Assembly: GCF_003464595.1 (NCBI RefSeq)
Contig: NZ_QRZF01000002.1
Coordinates: 292,052-356,051, forward strand
Direction of reading: 5' to 3'
Origin: Bacteroides intestinalis
GTDB lineage: Bacteria; Bacteroidota; Bacteroidia; Bacteroidales; Bacteroidaceae
DNA: 64,000 nucleotides
The notes beneath the pieces are model-generated. The model did not search any database, was not told where the DNA came from, and was given only the letters and a program-made list of their open reading frames with translations. This document shows positions 8,269-15,557 of the stretch, piece after piece. The translations under genes were made by a program, and so were the position numbers. Numbering within the stretch: the stretch's first letter is position 1; the number at the start of each line of letters is the position of its first letter.

Positions 8269-9054
8269 ATGAAAGCGAATCGTTGGGAGAGTTTTTTAAC
8301 TTCCTGGAAATTCTTTTCATTGCTGGTGGTATTGCAATTCATTTTGATGCCTGTAGCGACGAAAGATTTTAGGTTTGAGGCAGCGGGAGACATCGTATTC
8401 TATACGTTGCAGCATGCCTTTATTATGGATATGTATTCATACAGCTTTTATTTTCAGGTGATGATGATCCTGGCTTTGATAGCTGTTGTAGTCTGGAAGG
8501 GAAAGTTTAGCAGGGTTTTTACTGCTATTACAGGTTGTTTTTACCTGCTTTATGCTGTGATACAGAATATGGCAGTAACAGAACAGCATGGTTTCAGTAT
8601 GGTAACAGTGAACGTTGTAATGATTGGTTTCGTTGCATTAGTCTGGCTGTGGGCTGCATGGAAGGACAACAATGAGTTTTCTTTTGATAATGTTACCTGG
8701 AAAACCGGTTGGACGATACCTGTTGCTCTGTTTTGTTTGTGGTGGCCGATGAGTCTGAAAACGGCATTGCCGGATTTTCAGTTGCATTATTTGTATGATG
8801 GCGGTTCGGCATTGGCTTTCTGCCCGATGACTCCTGTGTTTCTAACTTTGCTTGTACTAAGTAAACGGGGAGTGAACAGGGTAGTGCTGCGAGTGACAGC
8901 AATGGTAGGAGTTATTATCGGATGTTATAATATGGGTAATTTTGCTTCTGATACCGGGTTTTATGTCGGATTGTATCACTTGCCTCTGCTGGGTATGTCC
9001 ATTTATGCTTTGTTGAGCAGCAGACAGAAGAGACAGAATCCGGAATGTGTATGA
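8269..9054 (+). CDS. Polytopic membrane protein of unknown function
   Basis: 261 residues with about seven or eight predicted helices, starting after a short basic N-terminus (MKANRWESFLTSWKFFSLLV). It contains aromatic-rich loops (FYTLQHAFIMDMYSYSFYFQ) and a conserved-looking GNFASDTGFYVGLYHLPLLG segment near the C-terminus. It lies in the same-strand run of membrane protein genes, 25 bases after the small frame above and about 20 bases before the next gene. No transporter or enzyme signature is recognised. Confidence 0.7.
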   Translation: MKANRWESFLTSWKFFSLLVVLQFILMPVATKDFRFEAAGDIVFYTLQHAFIMDMYSYSFYFQVMMILALIAVVVWKGKFSRVFTAITGCFYLLYAVIQNMAVTEQHGFSMVTVNVVMIGFVALVWLWAAWKDNNEFSFDNVTWKTGWTIPVALFCLWWPMSLKTALPDFQLHYLYDGGSALAFCPMTPVFLTLLVLSKRGVNRVVLRVTAMVGVIIGCYNMGNFASDTGFYVGLYHLPLLGMSIYALLSSRQKRQNPECV

Positions 9055-9075
9055 TTAAAATAATTTGTATTGAAT

Positions 9076-9657
9076 ATGGACAATAAGAAATTGAATGAGA
9101 AGGAGAGTTTAGAACTCATCACTCAAATGATACAGAATACAAAGTTCAAGATGGTGAAAAACGCCGGAACTCCTTTTTTAGTATGGGGATACATGACTGT
9201 GGTGACCTCTTTGCTGGTTTGGTATCTTTTGAAAGAAACCGGCAATTATTACTGGCAGTTTTTATGGCTTCTGATGCCGGCTGTTTCTTACCCGGTCACT
9301 ATCTATAGCCAGAGGAAAAAGCAAAGGATGGCAAAAACGTATATCGACCGGATAGTAGGATATGTATGGGTAGTTTTCGGACTATGCGGATTGCTGATTT
9401 CATGTGTATCTATGATCTATTGGAGTCTGCCTATACTCTTTGTGATTCTGTTGATGATGGGGATGGGAACTACTTTAACCGGGCTGATTATAAACATGAA
9501 ACTGGTTACGGTAAGCGGTGTGCTGGGTATATTTGCATCATTGGGTTGTCTGTATATAGACAAGTTTGATCAGATATTGCTTTTCGCTTTAGCCTTTGTT
9601 TTCATGATGGTCATCCCGGGACACTATTTGAACATAATGTCAAAACGAAGAGTTTAA
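9076..9657 (+). CDS. Membrane protein, intact paralogue of the 6974 gene
   Basis: 193 residues from ATG 9076; the frame can be extended to a TTG at 9070 but the paralogue alignment favours the ATG (MDNKKLNEKESLELITQMIQ). Four to five membrane helices follow, with a basic cytoplasmic loop YSQRKKQRMAKTYIDR matching VRKQRKLAKSYGDK in the paralogue. Full-length C-terminus FVFMMVIPGHYLNIMSKRRV shows what the 6974 gene has lost. It is probably the last membrane component before a winged-helix regulator gene. Function unknown; conserved proteins of this type commonly neighbour HTH regulators in Bacteroides. Confidence 0.75.
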   Translation: MDNKKLNEKESLELITQMIQNTKFKMVKNAGTPFLVWGYMTVVTSLLVWYLLKETGNYYWQFLWLLMPAVSYPVTIYSQRKKQRMAKTYIDRIVGYVWVVFGLCGLLISCVSMIYWSLPILFVILLMMGMGTTLTGLIINMKLVTVSGVLGIFASLGCLYIDKFDQILLFALAFVFMMVIPGHYLNIMSKRRV

Positions 9658-9662
9658 TGTAT

Positions 9663-9670
9663 TATCTTTG
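9663..9670 (+). promoter_or_regulatory. Possible -7 box upstream of the winged-helix gene
   Basis: TATCTTTG at 9663-9670 matches TAnnTTTG. The -33 element is poor, so this may be an internal promoter of the operon. The start codon is 23 bases downstream. Confidence 0.45.
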
Positions 9671-9693
9671 CACTATAAAAATAGAAAGAAAGC

Positions 9694-9978
9694 ATGTTTA
9701 AAGAACTGAACCCCTTACTGCATTCCGAACTGCGCCTGGCGGTGATGTCGTTGCTTATTGGTGTCGAAGAGGCAGACTTTGTCTTTATCCGGCAACAGAC
9801 GGGGGCAACGGCGGGCAACCTCAGCGTGCAGATTGATAAACTCAATAAAGCAGGGTATGTGGAGGTGACGAAGACGTTCAAGGGAAAGATGCCTTGCACT
9901 ATCTGTAAGATTACGCCACAGGGAGTAGACGCTTTTGAGGAATATGTGGAAGCACTGAAAACGTATATTATAAAATAA
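9694..9978 (+). CDS. Winged-helix transcriptional regulator
   Basis: 94 residues. It matches small MarR/ArsR-like winged-helix proteins (HTH_34 type): NPLLHSELRLAVMSLLIG helix, FVFIRQQTGATAGNLSVQID recognition helix region (about 28-47), then the wing KTFKGKMPCTICKITPQG. DNA binding is near certain; the target is unknown. In related gene clusters such regulators control adjacent membrane-protein genes, so the upstream run of paralogues is the likely regulon. The stop TAA shares a base with the next ATG (TAATG), implying coupling to the GNAT gene. Confidence 0.85.
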   Translation: MFKELNPLLHSELRLAVMSLLIGVEEADFVFIRQQTGATAGNLSVQIDKLNKAGYVEVTKTFKGKMPCTICKITPQGVDAFEEYVEALKTYIIK

Positions 9979-10472
9979 TGAAAGCAAACTTTATAATTAG
10001 AGCAGCTTTGCAGTCGGATGCTGTTGAGCTGAAAAATTTATTTCAGAATACTGTTCTCGCGATAAATAGGCGTGATTACTCACAGGCGGAAGTTGAAGAC
10101 TGGGCATCATGTGGGGATGATCTTTCTAATATAGAAGATATGATAAAGACCCATTATTTTATTGTAGCTATTAATCAACAGTTGGAAATCGTAGGTTTTT
10201 CATCTATCACTCCCCAGGGTTATTTACACTCTATGTTTGTTCACAAGGATTTTCAGGGTGAAGGTATTGCTACAATACTTTTGAATGAAATAGAACAGTA
10301 TGCAATTACAAATGGAATTATACGGATTACATCTGAAGTGAGTTTAACAGCCCGCCCTTTCTTTGAAAAAAAAGGTTATATAGTGGAGGAAGAACAAAAG
10401 CGCAAGGCTAATCAGCTTTCTCTTACTAATTTCTGGATGGCCAAACAGGTGATATGTCCGAAAAACTTATAG
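9978..10472 (+). CDS. GNAT family N-acetyltransferase (YafP-like)
   Basis: 164 residues. The acetyl-CoA binding region reads LHSMFVHKDFQGEGIATILL (motif A, Q/R-x-x-G-x-G/A as QGEGIA, about residue 90) and the C-terminal motif B has ARPFFEKKGY. N-terminal IRAALQSDAVELKNLFQNTV fits YafP-type GNATs. Substrate unknown. Its ATG overlaps the stop of the winged-helix gene, so it is translated from the same message. Confidence 0.85.
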   Translation: MKANFIIRAALQSDAVELKNLFQNTVLAINRRDYSQAEVEDWASCGDDLSNIEDMIKTHYFIVAINQQLEIVGFSSITPQGYLHSMFVHKDFQGEGIATILLNEIEQYAITNGIIRITSEVSLTARPFFEKKGYIVEEEQKRKANQLSLTNFWMAKQVICPKNL

Positions 10473-10568
10473 AATAGACAGAAATCAGATTGAAGTTTTT
10501 CGATACTATTCTCTTTTTCTTGTAACATTCCGGAGTGACCCGTATCTAAAGGAAAAACTTTAGAATAT

Positions 10569-11411
10569 ATGGCGATGAAAAGATTACTTTTGATCCTGAT
10601 GTTATTGGGAACTTCTCTTTTGATTTTTGCACAGGATTATCCTTTTTCGGTAGTAAAATCGGGAACAGGAAAACAAACGGTTATATTTATACCCGGTTTT
10701 GCATGCTCGGGTGATGTCTGGGCGGAAACAGTCAGCGTACTGAAAGACAGCTATACCTGCTATGTGCTGACAATGGCGGGCTTTTCGGGCGTTGCACCTG
10801 AAGAGTGTCCATCATTCGAAAGATGGAAAATGCAGATTGCAAAGTTTATCAAAGAGGAGCGGATAGAGAAACCTATTCTCGTGGGGCATAGTATGGGAGG
10901 TGGTTTGGTACTTGCAATTGCGGCTGAATTCCCGGAGCTTACAGGAAAGATTGTGATTGTAGATGCCTTGCCTTGTCTGATGGCTTTGACAGTTCCTGAT
11001 TTTAAATCTGCTCCTGATAATGACTGCACAGATTTAATTGACAGGATTACAGCTATGGATGAGGAGCAATTTGCACAGATGCAAAGAATGAGTGCGGCAA
11101 CGCTTACCACTGATTCATTGAGATTTACCGAAATTGTAAACTGGGGATTGGCATCTGACAGAAAGACGTATGCTAAACTATTCTGTGATTTCTCGAATAC
11201 AGATTTAAGGGAATGTATAAAGAATATAGTTGTCCCTTCTCTCGTACTTTTGGAACCTTATTTCAAACATATAGATACGGTCATTAAGAATCAATATAAG
11301 AATTTGTCAGTAGCACAAATCAGATATGCAGATAAAGGCTTGCATTTTGTGATGTTTGATGATAGGGAATGGTTCATTCATCAAATTTGTGAATTTATAA
11401 AAGAGCGTTAA
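10569..11411 (+). CDS. Secreted alpha/beta hydrolase
   Basis: 280 residues with a signal peptide (LLLILMLLGTSLLIFAQ). The fold signature is clear: oxyanion/strand region VIFIPGFACSGDVW (about 42-55), nucleophile elbow GHSMGGG near residue 104 with Ser as nucleophile, and a C-terminal DKGLHFVMFDDREWF stretch that supplies the catalytic His (around 261). Substrate is unknown, an ester or peptide being typical. The stop codon directly abuts the GTG start of an ECF sigma factor gene, an unusually tight link suggesting co-expression. Confidence 0.85.
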   Translation: MAMKRLLLILMLLGTSLLIFAQDYPFSVVKSGTGKQTVIFIPGFACSGDVWAETVSVLKDSYTCYVLTMAGFSGVAPEECPSFERWKMQIAKFIKEERIEKPILVGHSMGGGLVLAIAAEFPELTGKIVIVDALPCLMALTVPDFKSAPDNDCTDLIDRITAMDEEQFAQMQRMSAATLTTDSLRFTEIVNWGLASDRKTYAKLFCDFSNTDLRECIKNIVVPSLVLLEPYFKHIDTVIKNQYKNLSVAQIRYADKGLHFVMFDDREWFIHQICEFIKER

Positions 11412-11882
11412 GTGGAATTTGAAGATATATATAGGAGGTACTGGAATAAAATATTCCGCTTATGCATGGGGTATGTAAATGACTACAGCTTAGCTCAGGA
11501 CATGGCTCAGGAAACTTTTATTAAAGTCTGGCAATATCTGCCCACCTTCAGGAATGAAGCCAATATTGATACCTGGATATTTCGTATTGCAACCAATAAC
11601 TGCCTGCGTCAGCTGGAACGGAAGAAGCAAATCTTATCTACGCAGTTTCCTGCCGATTTATTTGAAGATGAAAAGACGGATATTGAGCCGCAGATTCAGT
11701 TACTATACAAGTTTATTGCAGAACTTTCGGAGATAGACCGCATTATCATTTCGCTGGAACTGGAAGATGTCAGGCAAGCGGATATAGCGCAAATCATTGG
11801 ATTGTCGGAGAGTAATGTCCGTGTAAGGATTCATCGTATAAAAGTCCGGTTAACAAGAAAATTCAAAGAATATGGAGAGTAA
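11412..11882 (+). CDS. ECF-type RNA polymerase sigma factor
   Basis: 156 residues starting with GTG immediately after the hydrolase stop. Region 2 shows FEDIYRRYWNKIFRLCMGYV and AQDMAQETFIKVWQYL (residues about 24-45); region 4 shows LEDVRQADIAQIIGLSESNV and RVRIHRIKVRL, the helix-turn-helix contacting the -35 region. This is a group 4 sigma factor. Its 3' end overlaps the next gene by 11 bases, the usual layout for a sigma/anti-sigma pair. The signal it answers to is not visible. Confidence 0.92.
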   Translation: MEFEDIYRRYWNKIFRLCMGYVNDYSLAQDMAQETFIKVWQYLPTFRNEANIDTWIFRIATNNCLRQLERKKQILSTQFPADLFEDEKTDIEPQIQLLYKFIAELSEIDRIIISLELEDVRQADIAQIIGLSESNVRVRIHRIKVRLTRKFKEYGE

Positions 11883-12465
11883 TATTGATATAAAAGAATT
11901 GTGGAACAGGCAGACTGTTCCGGCTGCCGATCAATCTGAAATATTGAATAAGATCAGCCGTTTCAGAAAAAACGGTCTTAAAAAGGGGATATTTCTTGAT
12001 GTTATCTTAGTGTTGACTATCCTTTTTATGATATTTATCTGGATCTATTTCAAACCGCAATTCTTGAGTACTAAGATTGGAATCATTGTGGGAATCCTGC
12101 CGATGTGTATTGTGGTGGTGGTCAATCGGAAGATAACTTCTTTGTATAGGTCATTGGACGAGAAACAGTCGAATATCGATTATTTGAATAATTTGCTTAT
12201 GCTGAAAGGGAAAGAAACTTTCATGCAGACTAAGGTAATGAGTTTATATTTCATTTTGCTATCCTCCGGTATCCTTCTTTATATGTATGAATATACTCTT
12301 AATTCATCTTTTGCGTTCAGACTGATAGCGTATTCTGTTTTGTTTTTATGGATTGCCCTTAATTGGTTTGTTCTGCGTCCTGTAATGATTAAAAAGAATA
12401 GGCGGAAGATGGATTGCTTGATCAGGCAGATCGAAAAGATTAAGTCGCAAGTGGATGAATTTTAG
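11872..12465 (+). CDS. Membrane protein, probable anti-sigma factor
   Basis: 197 residues. A cytoplasmic N-terminal segment of about 35 residues (IKELWNRQTVPAADQSEILN) precedes two helices (about 39-60 and 67-85), a charged coiled-coil loop (ITSLYRSLDEKQSNIDYLNN), two further helices (about 120-170) and a basic tail. It overlaps the sigma gene by 11 bases, so it is most simply the membrane anchor that holds the sigma factor inactive. It has no classical HxxxCxxC zinc motif, so the assignment rests on position. Confidence 0.7.
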   Translation: MESNIDIKELWNRQTVPAADQSEILNKISRFRKNGLKKGIFLDVILVLTILFMIFIWIYFKPQFLSTKIGIIVGILPMCIVVVVNRKITSLYRSLDEKQSNIDYLNNLLMLKGKETFMQTKVMSLYFILLSSGILLYMYEYTLNSSFAFRLIAYSVLFLWIALNWFVLRPVMIKKNRRKMDCLIRQIEKIKSQVDEF

Positions 12466-12515
12466 TTTCTAAAAAAAAGTTGTACATTTACTCGCTCAAA
12501 ATAAAAAGATGTAGT

Positions 12516-13100
12516 ATGAAAATTTTAGTTACTTACGCCGTACAGGGCGAGTTTACGGAGTTAAAGTTTCCCGGATTGATAGAGGAGGAAGAAGTTCATA
12601 TCGGCTATATTCGTACGGGAGTAGGCAAAGTGAAGTCAGCTTATTATGTTTCTGAAGTACTCAATCAGGCCAAGCCGGACTTGGTGATCAACGTAGGTAC
12701 GGCGGGAAGCATTGATTGTCAGGTAGGAGATATTCTGGTGTGCCGTCATTTTATAGACCGTGATATGCAGAAGTTAGCCGATATGGGTTTAGAATATGAG
12801 ATTGATTCTTCTGCCTTGCTGGCAGAGAAGGGATACTGTATGCATTGGGCAGGAGAAGGCATTTGTAATACAGGTGATACTTTTCTGACGGAACTTTCGG
12901 ATGTGAAAGGCGATGTGGTCGATATGGAAGCTTTTGCGCAAGCCTTTGTTTGCCGTGCCAAGAACGTGCCTTTTATTGCTGTGAAGTATGTGACGGATAT
13001 CATAGGACAGAACTCCGTGAAGCATTGGGAGGATAAACTGGCTGATGCACGTAAGGGGTTGGGGGAATTCTTTGAACAGATAGGTGGAGCGGTTAAATAA
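12516..13100 (+). CDS. Nucleosidase (MTAN/Pfs-like phosphorylase superfamily)
   Basis: 194 residues from ATG 12516 (MKILVTYAVQGEF); the upstream frame back to 12480 is probably untranslated. The purine nucleoside phosphorylase superfamily core is visible: RTGVGKVKSAYYVSEVL, VINVGTAGSID (residues about 63-73) and VVDMEAFAQAFVC with the ribose-binding Met-Glu pair near 145. Expected reaction is hydrolysis of the N-glycosidic bond of adenosyl compounds such as methylthioadenosine or S-adenosylhomocysteine. It is slightly shorter than E. coli Pfs, so the exact substrate is uncertain. Confidence 0.82.
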   Translation: MKILVTYAVQGEFTELKFPGLIEEEEVHIGYIRTGVGKVKSAYYVSEVLNQAKPDLVINVGTAGSIDCQVGDILVCRHFIDRDMQKLADMGLEYEIDSSALLAEKGYCMHWAGEGICNTGDTFLTELSDVKGDVVDMEAFAQAFVCRAKNVPFIAVKYVTDIIGQNSVKHWEDKLADARKGLGEFFEQIGGAVK

Positions 13101-13104
13101 GCAT

Positions 13105-13464
13105 CTACTTCAGCGTCTTAAATGAAAGGATATGATAGGTTACTCCTGCTGCAATAATCAGGAGTATTACTTTTACCCATACATATGGAACGATAAAAAA
13201 CACGCAGTAGAGCATAGTGATCCACATCAGCGAGATGGAAATTATCTTTGCGCGTAGAGGGATGGCTTTGTTTTCACGAAAGTTGCGGATATAAGGGCCG
13301 AGATGCTTTTGATTTAATAACCAGTTATATAGGCGAGGCGAACTTTTAAAGTAGAGTGCAGCCGTGAGTAGCAGAAATGGAGTAGTGGGTAACAACGGCA
13401 GAAAAATGCCGAGGATACCAAGTGCTAAAGAGAGTGTACCAAGTGCTATATAAAGGGTTTTCAT
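13105..13464 (-). CDS. ybaN: YbaN family (DUF454) inner membrane protein
   Basis: 119 residues. Characteristic N-terminal membrane hairpin LGTLSLALGILGIFLPLLPT followed by TPFLLLTAALYFKSSPRLY matches the DUF454/YbaN family, with a conserved P-L-L-P-T-T-P turn and two more helices at the C-terminus (about 68-110). Function is unknown in the family. It is convergent with the nucleosidase gene (4 bases apart), and divergent from the phosphodiester glycosidase gene. Confidence 0.88.
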   Translation of the reverse strand: MKTLYIALGTLSLALGILGIFLPLLPTTPFLLLTAALYFKSSPRLYNWLLNQKHLGPYIRNFRENKAIPLRAKIISISLMWITMLYCVFFIVPYVWVKVILLIIAAGVTYHILSFKTLK

Positions 13465-13539
13465 GTCGCAAAAGTACTCTTTTTTTGTTTACGGAGAAAG
13501 TTCTGTTTGCTTTGTTGTCTGACATTCGCTTTAAATGCT

Positions 13540-13547
13540 TATGTTTG
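13540..13547 (+). promoter_or_regulatory. -7 box for the phosphodiester glycosidase gene
   Basis: TATGTTTG at 13540-13547 fits TAnnTTTG; the ATG is 26 bases downstream. A TTTG lies at 13511-13514, which is further upstream than ideal. Confidence 0.5.
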
Positions 13548-13573
13548 CGAAGAATTTTCAATAAAGTCAAAAC

Positions 13574-14431
13574 ATGTATTTGAGAAAGTCCGTCTTCACG
13601 CTATTGCTGATACTGTGTAATGTATTTGTTGTGGTGGCACAGACCACCGCAGACTCTTTAGCACTTGTTACTGCTCATTGGAATGTAACTTCTATGGGAA
13701 AAGGTGTACTTTGTCGCGAAGCGGAGTTCGTTTCTTTGTATGGTGTTCCGCAGCATGTTGCTATTCTTGAAATCAAACCGGAGCAACATCGGTTTGACAT
13801 TTTAATTCATTCTCCTAAAGAAGAAACCAGTAGTGCGGCCCGTCGTTCCGGTGCAGTGGCGGCTATTAACGGTTCATATTTCGATATCAAGCAAGGAACT
13901 TCTATCTGCTATTTGCGGAAAGACGGGGTGGTGGTGGATACTACTGCGACCGGTGTACTCAGTACTGTATCCAATGGTGCCGTGAAAATAGATAAAGGGA
14001 AACTGGACATCATAGCCTGGAAGAAACAGGATGAGAAAACTTGCGAACAGAAAGAAGGGAGTATTCTCGTTTCCGGTCCGTTGATGCTGCTGGATGGAAA
14101 AGCTTGTGACTTGTCTGCTTGTAACTGGTCATTCGTTCAGACTAAACATCCACGGAGTGCCGTGGCTCTGATGAAGGATGGAACGGTGTTTCTGATTGCG
14201 GTTGCGGGCCGTTTCGAAGGTAAGGCGGAAGGTATCAATATCTCTGAGTTGACACATCTTCTCCGTGTATTGGGTGCAAAGAAAGCTTTGAACCTGGATG
14301 GTGGTGGCTCTACTACACTTTGGAGCGCTTCTGCACCGGATAATGGAATTGTAAACAAGCTTACTGACAATAAACTTTATGATAATAAAGGGGAGCGTAA
14401 GGTTGCCAATTCACTTTGTGTTTACGAATAA
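13574..14431 (+). CDS. Secreted phosphodiester glycosidase family protein (NAGPA-like)
   Basis: 285 residues with a signal peptide (LLLILCNVFVVVAQ). The NAGPA domain is clear: AAINGSYFDIKQGTSICYLR near residues 94-113, HPRSAVALMKDGTVFLIAVA around 193-212, and the hallmark NLDGGGSTTLW near 239-249. The family cleaves N-acetylglucosamine-1-phosphodiesters in animals; bacterial members act on cell-surface or exopolysaccharide phosphodiesters and their substrates are mostly unknown. It stands alone between a divergent ybaN and the queD-queE pair. Confidence 0.88.
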   Translation: MYLRKSVFTLLLILCNVFVVVAQTTADSLALVTAHWNVTSMGKGVLCREAEFVSLYGVPQHVAILEIKPEQHRFDILIHSPKEETSSAARRSGAVAAINGSYFDIKQGTSICYLRKDGVVVDTTATGVLSTVSNGAVKIDKGKLDIIAWKKQDEKTCEQKEGSILVSGPLMLLDGKACDLSACNWSFVQTKHPRSAVALMKDGTVFLIAVAGRFEGKAEGINISELTHLLRVLGAKKALNLDGGGSTTLWSASAPDNGIVNKLTDNKLYDNKGERKVANSLCVYE

Positions 14432-14468
14432 AAGCGGAAGATTTAAACTGTAATCCTTAGAATTTTTG

Positions 14469-14476
14469 TACTTTTG
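14469..14476 (+). promoter_or_regulatory. -7 box upstream of queD
   Basis: TACTTTTG at 14469-14476 matches TAnnTTTG. This leaves a leader of about 65 bases before queD. I looked for a preQ1 riboswitch in it and saw no convincing pseudoknot core. Confidence 0.5.
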
Positions 14477-14546
14477 TGCCGTGCCGAGGTGACATTAGGT
14501 GCGACAACAGACAAAGTATTTTCTTAATTAGCGTATTAACAAGAAT

Positions 14547-14879
14547 ATGTATACAGTTATTAAACGCATGGAAATATCAGCTGCCCATAGCCTGAAACTT
14601 TCCTATCGCAGCAAATGTGAGGATCTGCATGGTCACAATTGGATTATCACAGTCTACTGCCGTTCCCGGGAACTCAATGCCGATGGAATGGTAGTTGATT
14701 TCAGTCACATCAAAGAAACGGTGAAAGGAAAGCTCGATCACCGTAATTTGAATGAAGTTCTTCCATTCAATCCTACCGCAGAGAATATAGCCCGCTGGAT
14801 ATGTGAGCAGATACCTACTTGCTTCAAAGTCGAGGTGCAGGAATCTGAATCCAATGTAGCCACTTATGAGAAAGAATAA
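14547..14879 (+). CDS. queD: 6-carboxytetrahydropterin synthase QueD
   Basis: 110 residues. MEISAAHSLKLSYRSKCEDL carries the first zinc histidine and the catalytic Cys region; LHGHNWIITVYC supplies the two further zinc histidines (about 28-30), and VVDFSHIKETV, LDHRNLNEV and PTAENIARWI are family hallmarks. It converts dihydroneopterin triphosphate to 6-carboxytetrahydropterin, the second step toward queuosine. It is followed after 30 bases by queE, so the two consecutive steps are co-transcribed. Confidence 0.95.
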   Translation: MYTVIKRMEISAAHSLKLSYRSKCEDLHGHNWIITVYCRSRELNADGMVVDFSHIKETVKGKLDHRNLNEVLPFNPTAENIARWICEQIPTCFKVEVQESESNVATYEKE

Positions 14880-14909
14880 CCCTACTGAAAGCCGGCACAA
14901 ATATTTTTT

Positions 14910-15455
14910 ATGAGAAAGATTAATGAGATTTTTTATAGCTTGCAGGGTGAAGGCTATCACACCGGCACGCCTGCTGTCTTTATCCGCTTTTCCGGTTGCA
15001 ATCTGAAATGCTCTTTTTGCGATACACGGCATGAAGAAGGTGTACTGATGTCCGATGATGAAATTATTGCCGAAGTAGGAAAGTATCCGGCTGTTACGGT
15101 TATCCTGACGGGTGGAGAACCTTCTCTCTGGATTGATGAGGTTTTTATCGACCGTTTGCACCAGGCGGGAAAGTATGTCTGTATCGAAACGAATGGAACG
15201 AACCCATTGCCCCAAAATATTGATTGGGTGACTTGTTCTCCCAAGCAAGGGGTAAAGTTGGGGATTACCCGTATGGATGAGGTGAAGGTCGTTTACGAAG
15301 GTCAGGACATTGGAGTCTACGAGTTGCTTCCTGCTGAATATTTTTTTCTGCAACCCTGTTCATGTAGTAATACTGCGGAAACAGTGGCGTGCGTCATGCA
15401 ACATCCTAAATGGCGGTTGAGTCTGCAAACACATAAACTGATTGACATTCGTTAA
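14910..15455 (+). CDS. queE: 7-carboxy-7-deazaguanine synthase QueE
   Basis: 181 residues, a short radical SAM enzyme. The iron-sulphur motif is CNLKCSFC (CxxxCxxC, residues about 31-38); SLQGEGYHTGTPAVFIRFSG at the N-terminus and ILTGGEPSL (GGEP for SAM binding) are typical of QueE, and WRLSLQTHKLIDIR closes the protein as in the family. It rearranges 6-carboxytetrahydropterin to the 7-deazaguanine core of preQ0/queuosine. No queC or queF is in the window. Confidence 0.95.
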   Translation: MRKINEIFYSLQGEGYHTGTPAVFIRFSGCNLKCSFCDTRHEEGVLMSDDEIIAEVGKYPAVTVILTGGEPSLWIDEVFIDRLHQAGKYVCIETNGTNPLPQNIDWVTCSPKQGVKLGITRMDEVKVVYEGQDIGVYELLPAEYFFLQPCSCSNTAETVACVMQHPKWRLSLQTHKLIDIR

Positions 15456-15557
15456 TGAATCGGGTAGTGTTATAGGAATGTAACGTGAATGACATCTTTC
15501 TTTTGCTTTTTAGGGCTTACTTTGCCGTGAAATTAAAATTCTAAAAAGAGAAGAAAC

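Noticed and set aside
11554..11736. 60-residue frame overlapping the sigma factor
   Set aside because: It is a shadow of the sigma factor coding sequence with no independent support.
14432..14546. Possible preQ1 riboswitch before queD
   Set aside because: No convincing pseudoknot core or A-rich tail was seen; queD/queE are not usual preQ1 targets in this phylum.
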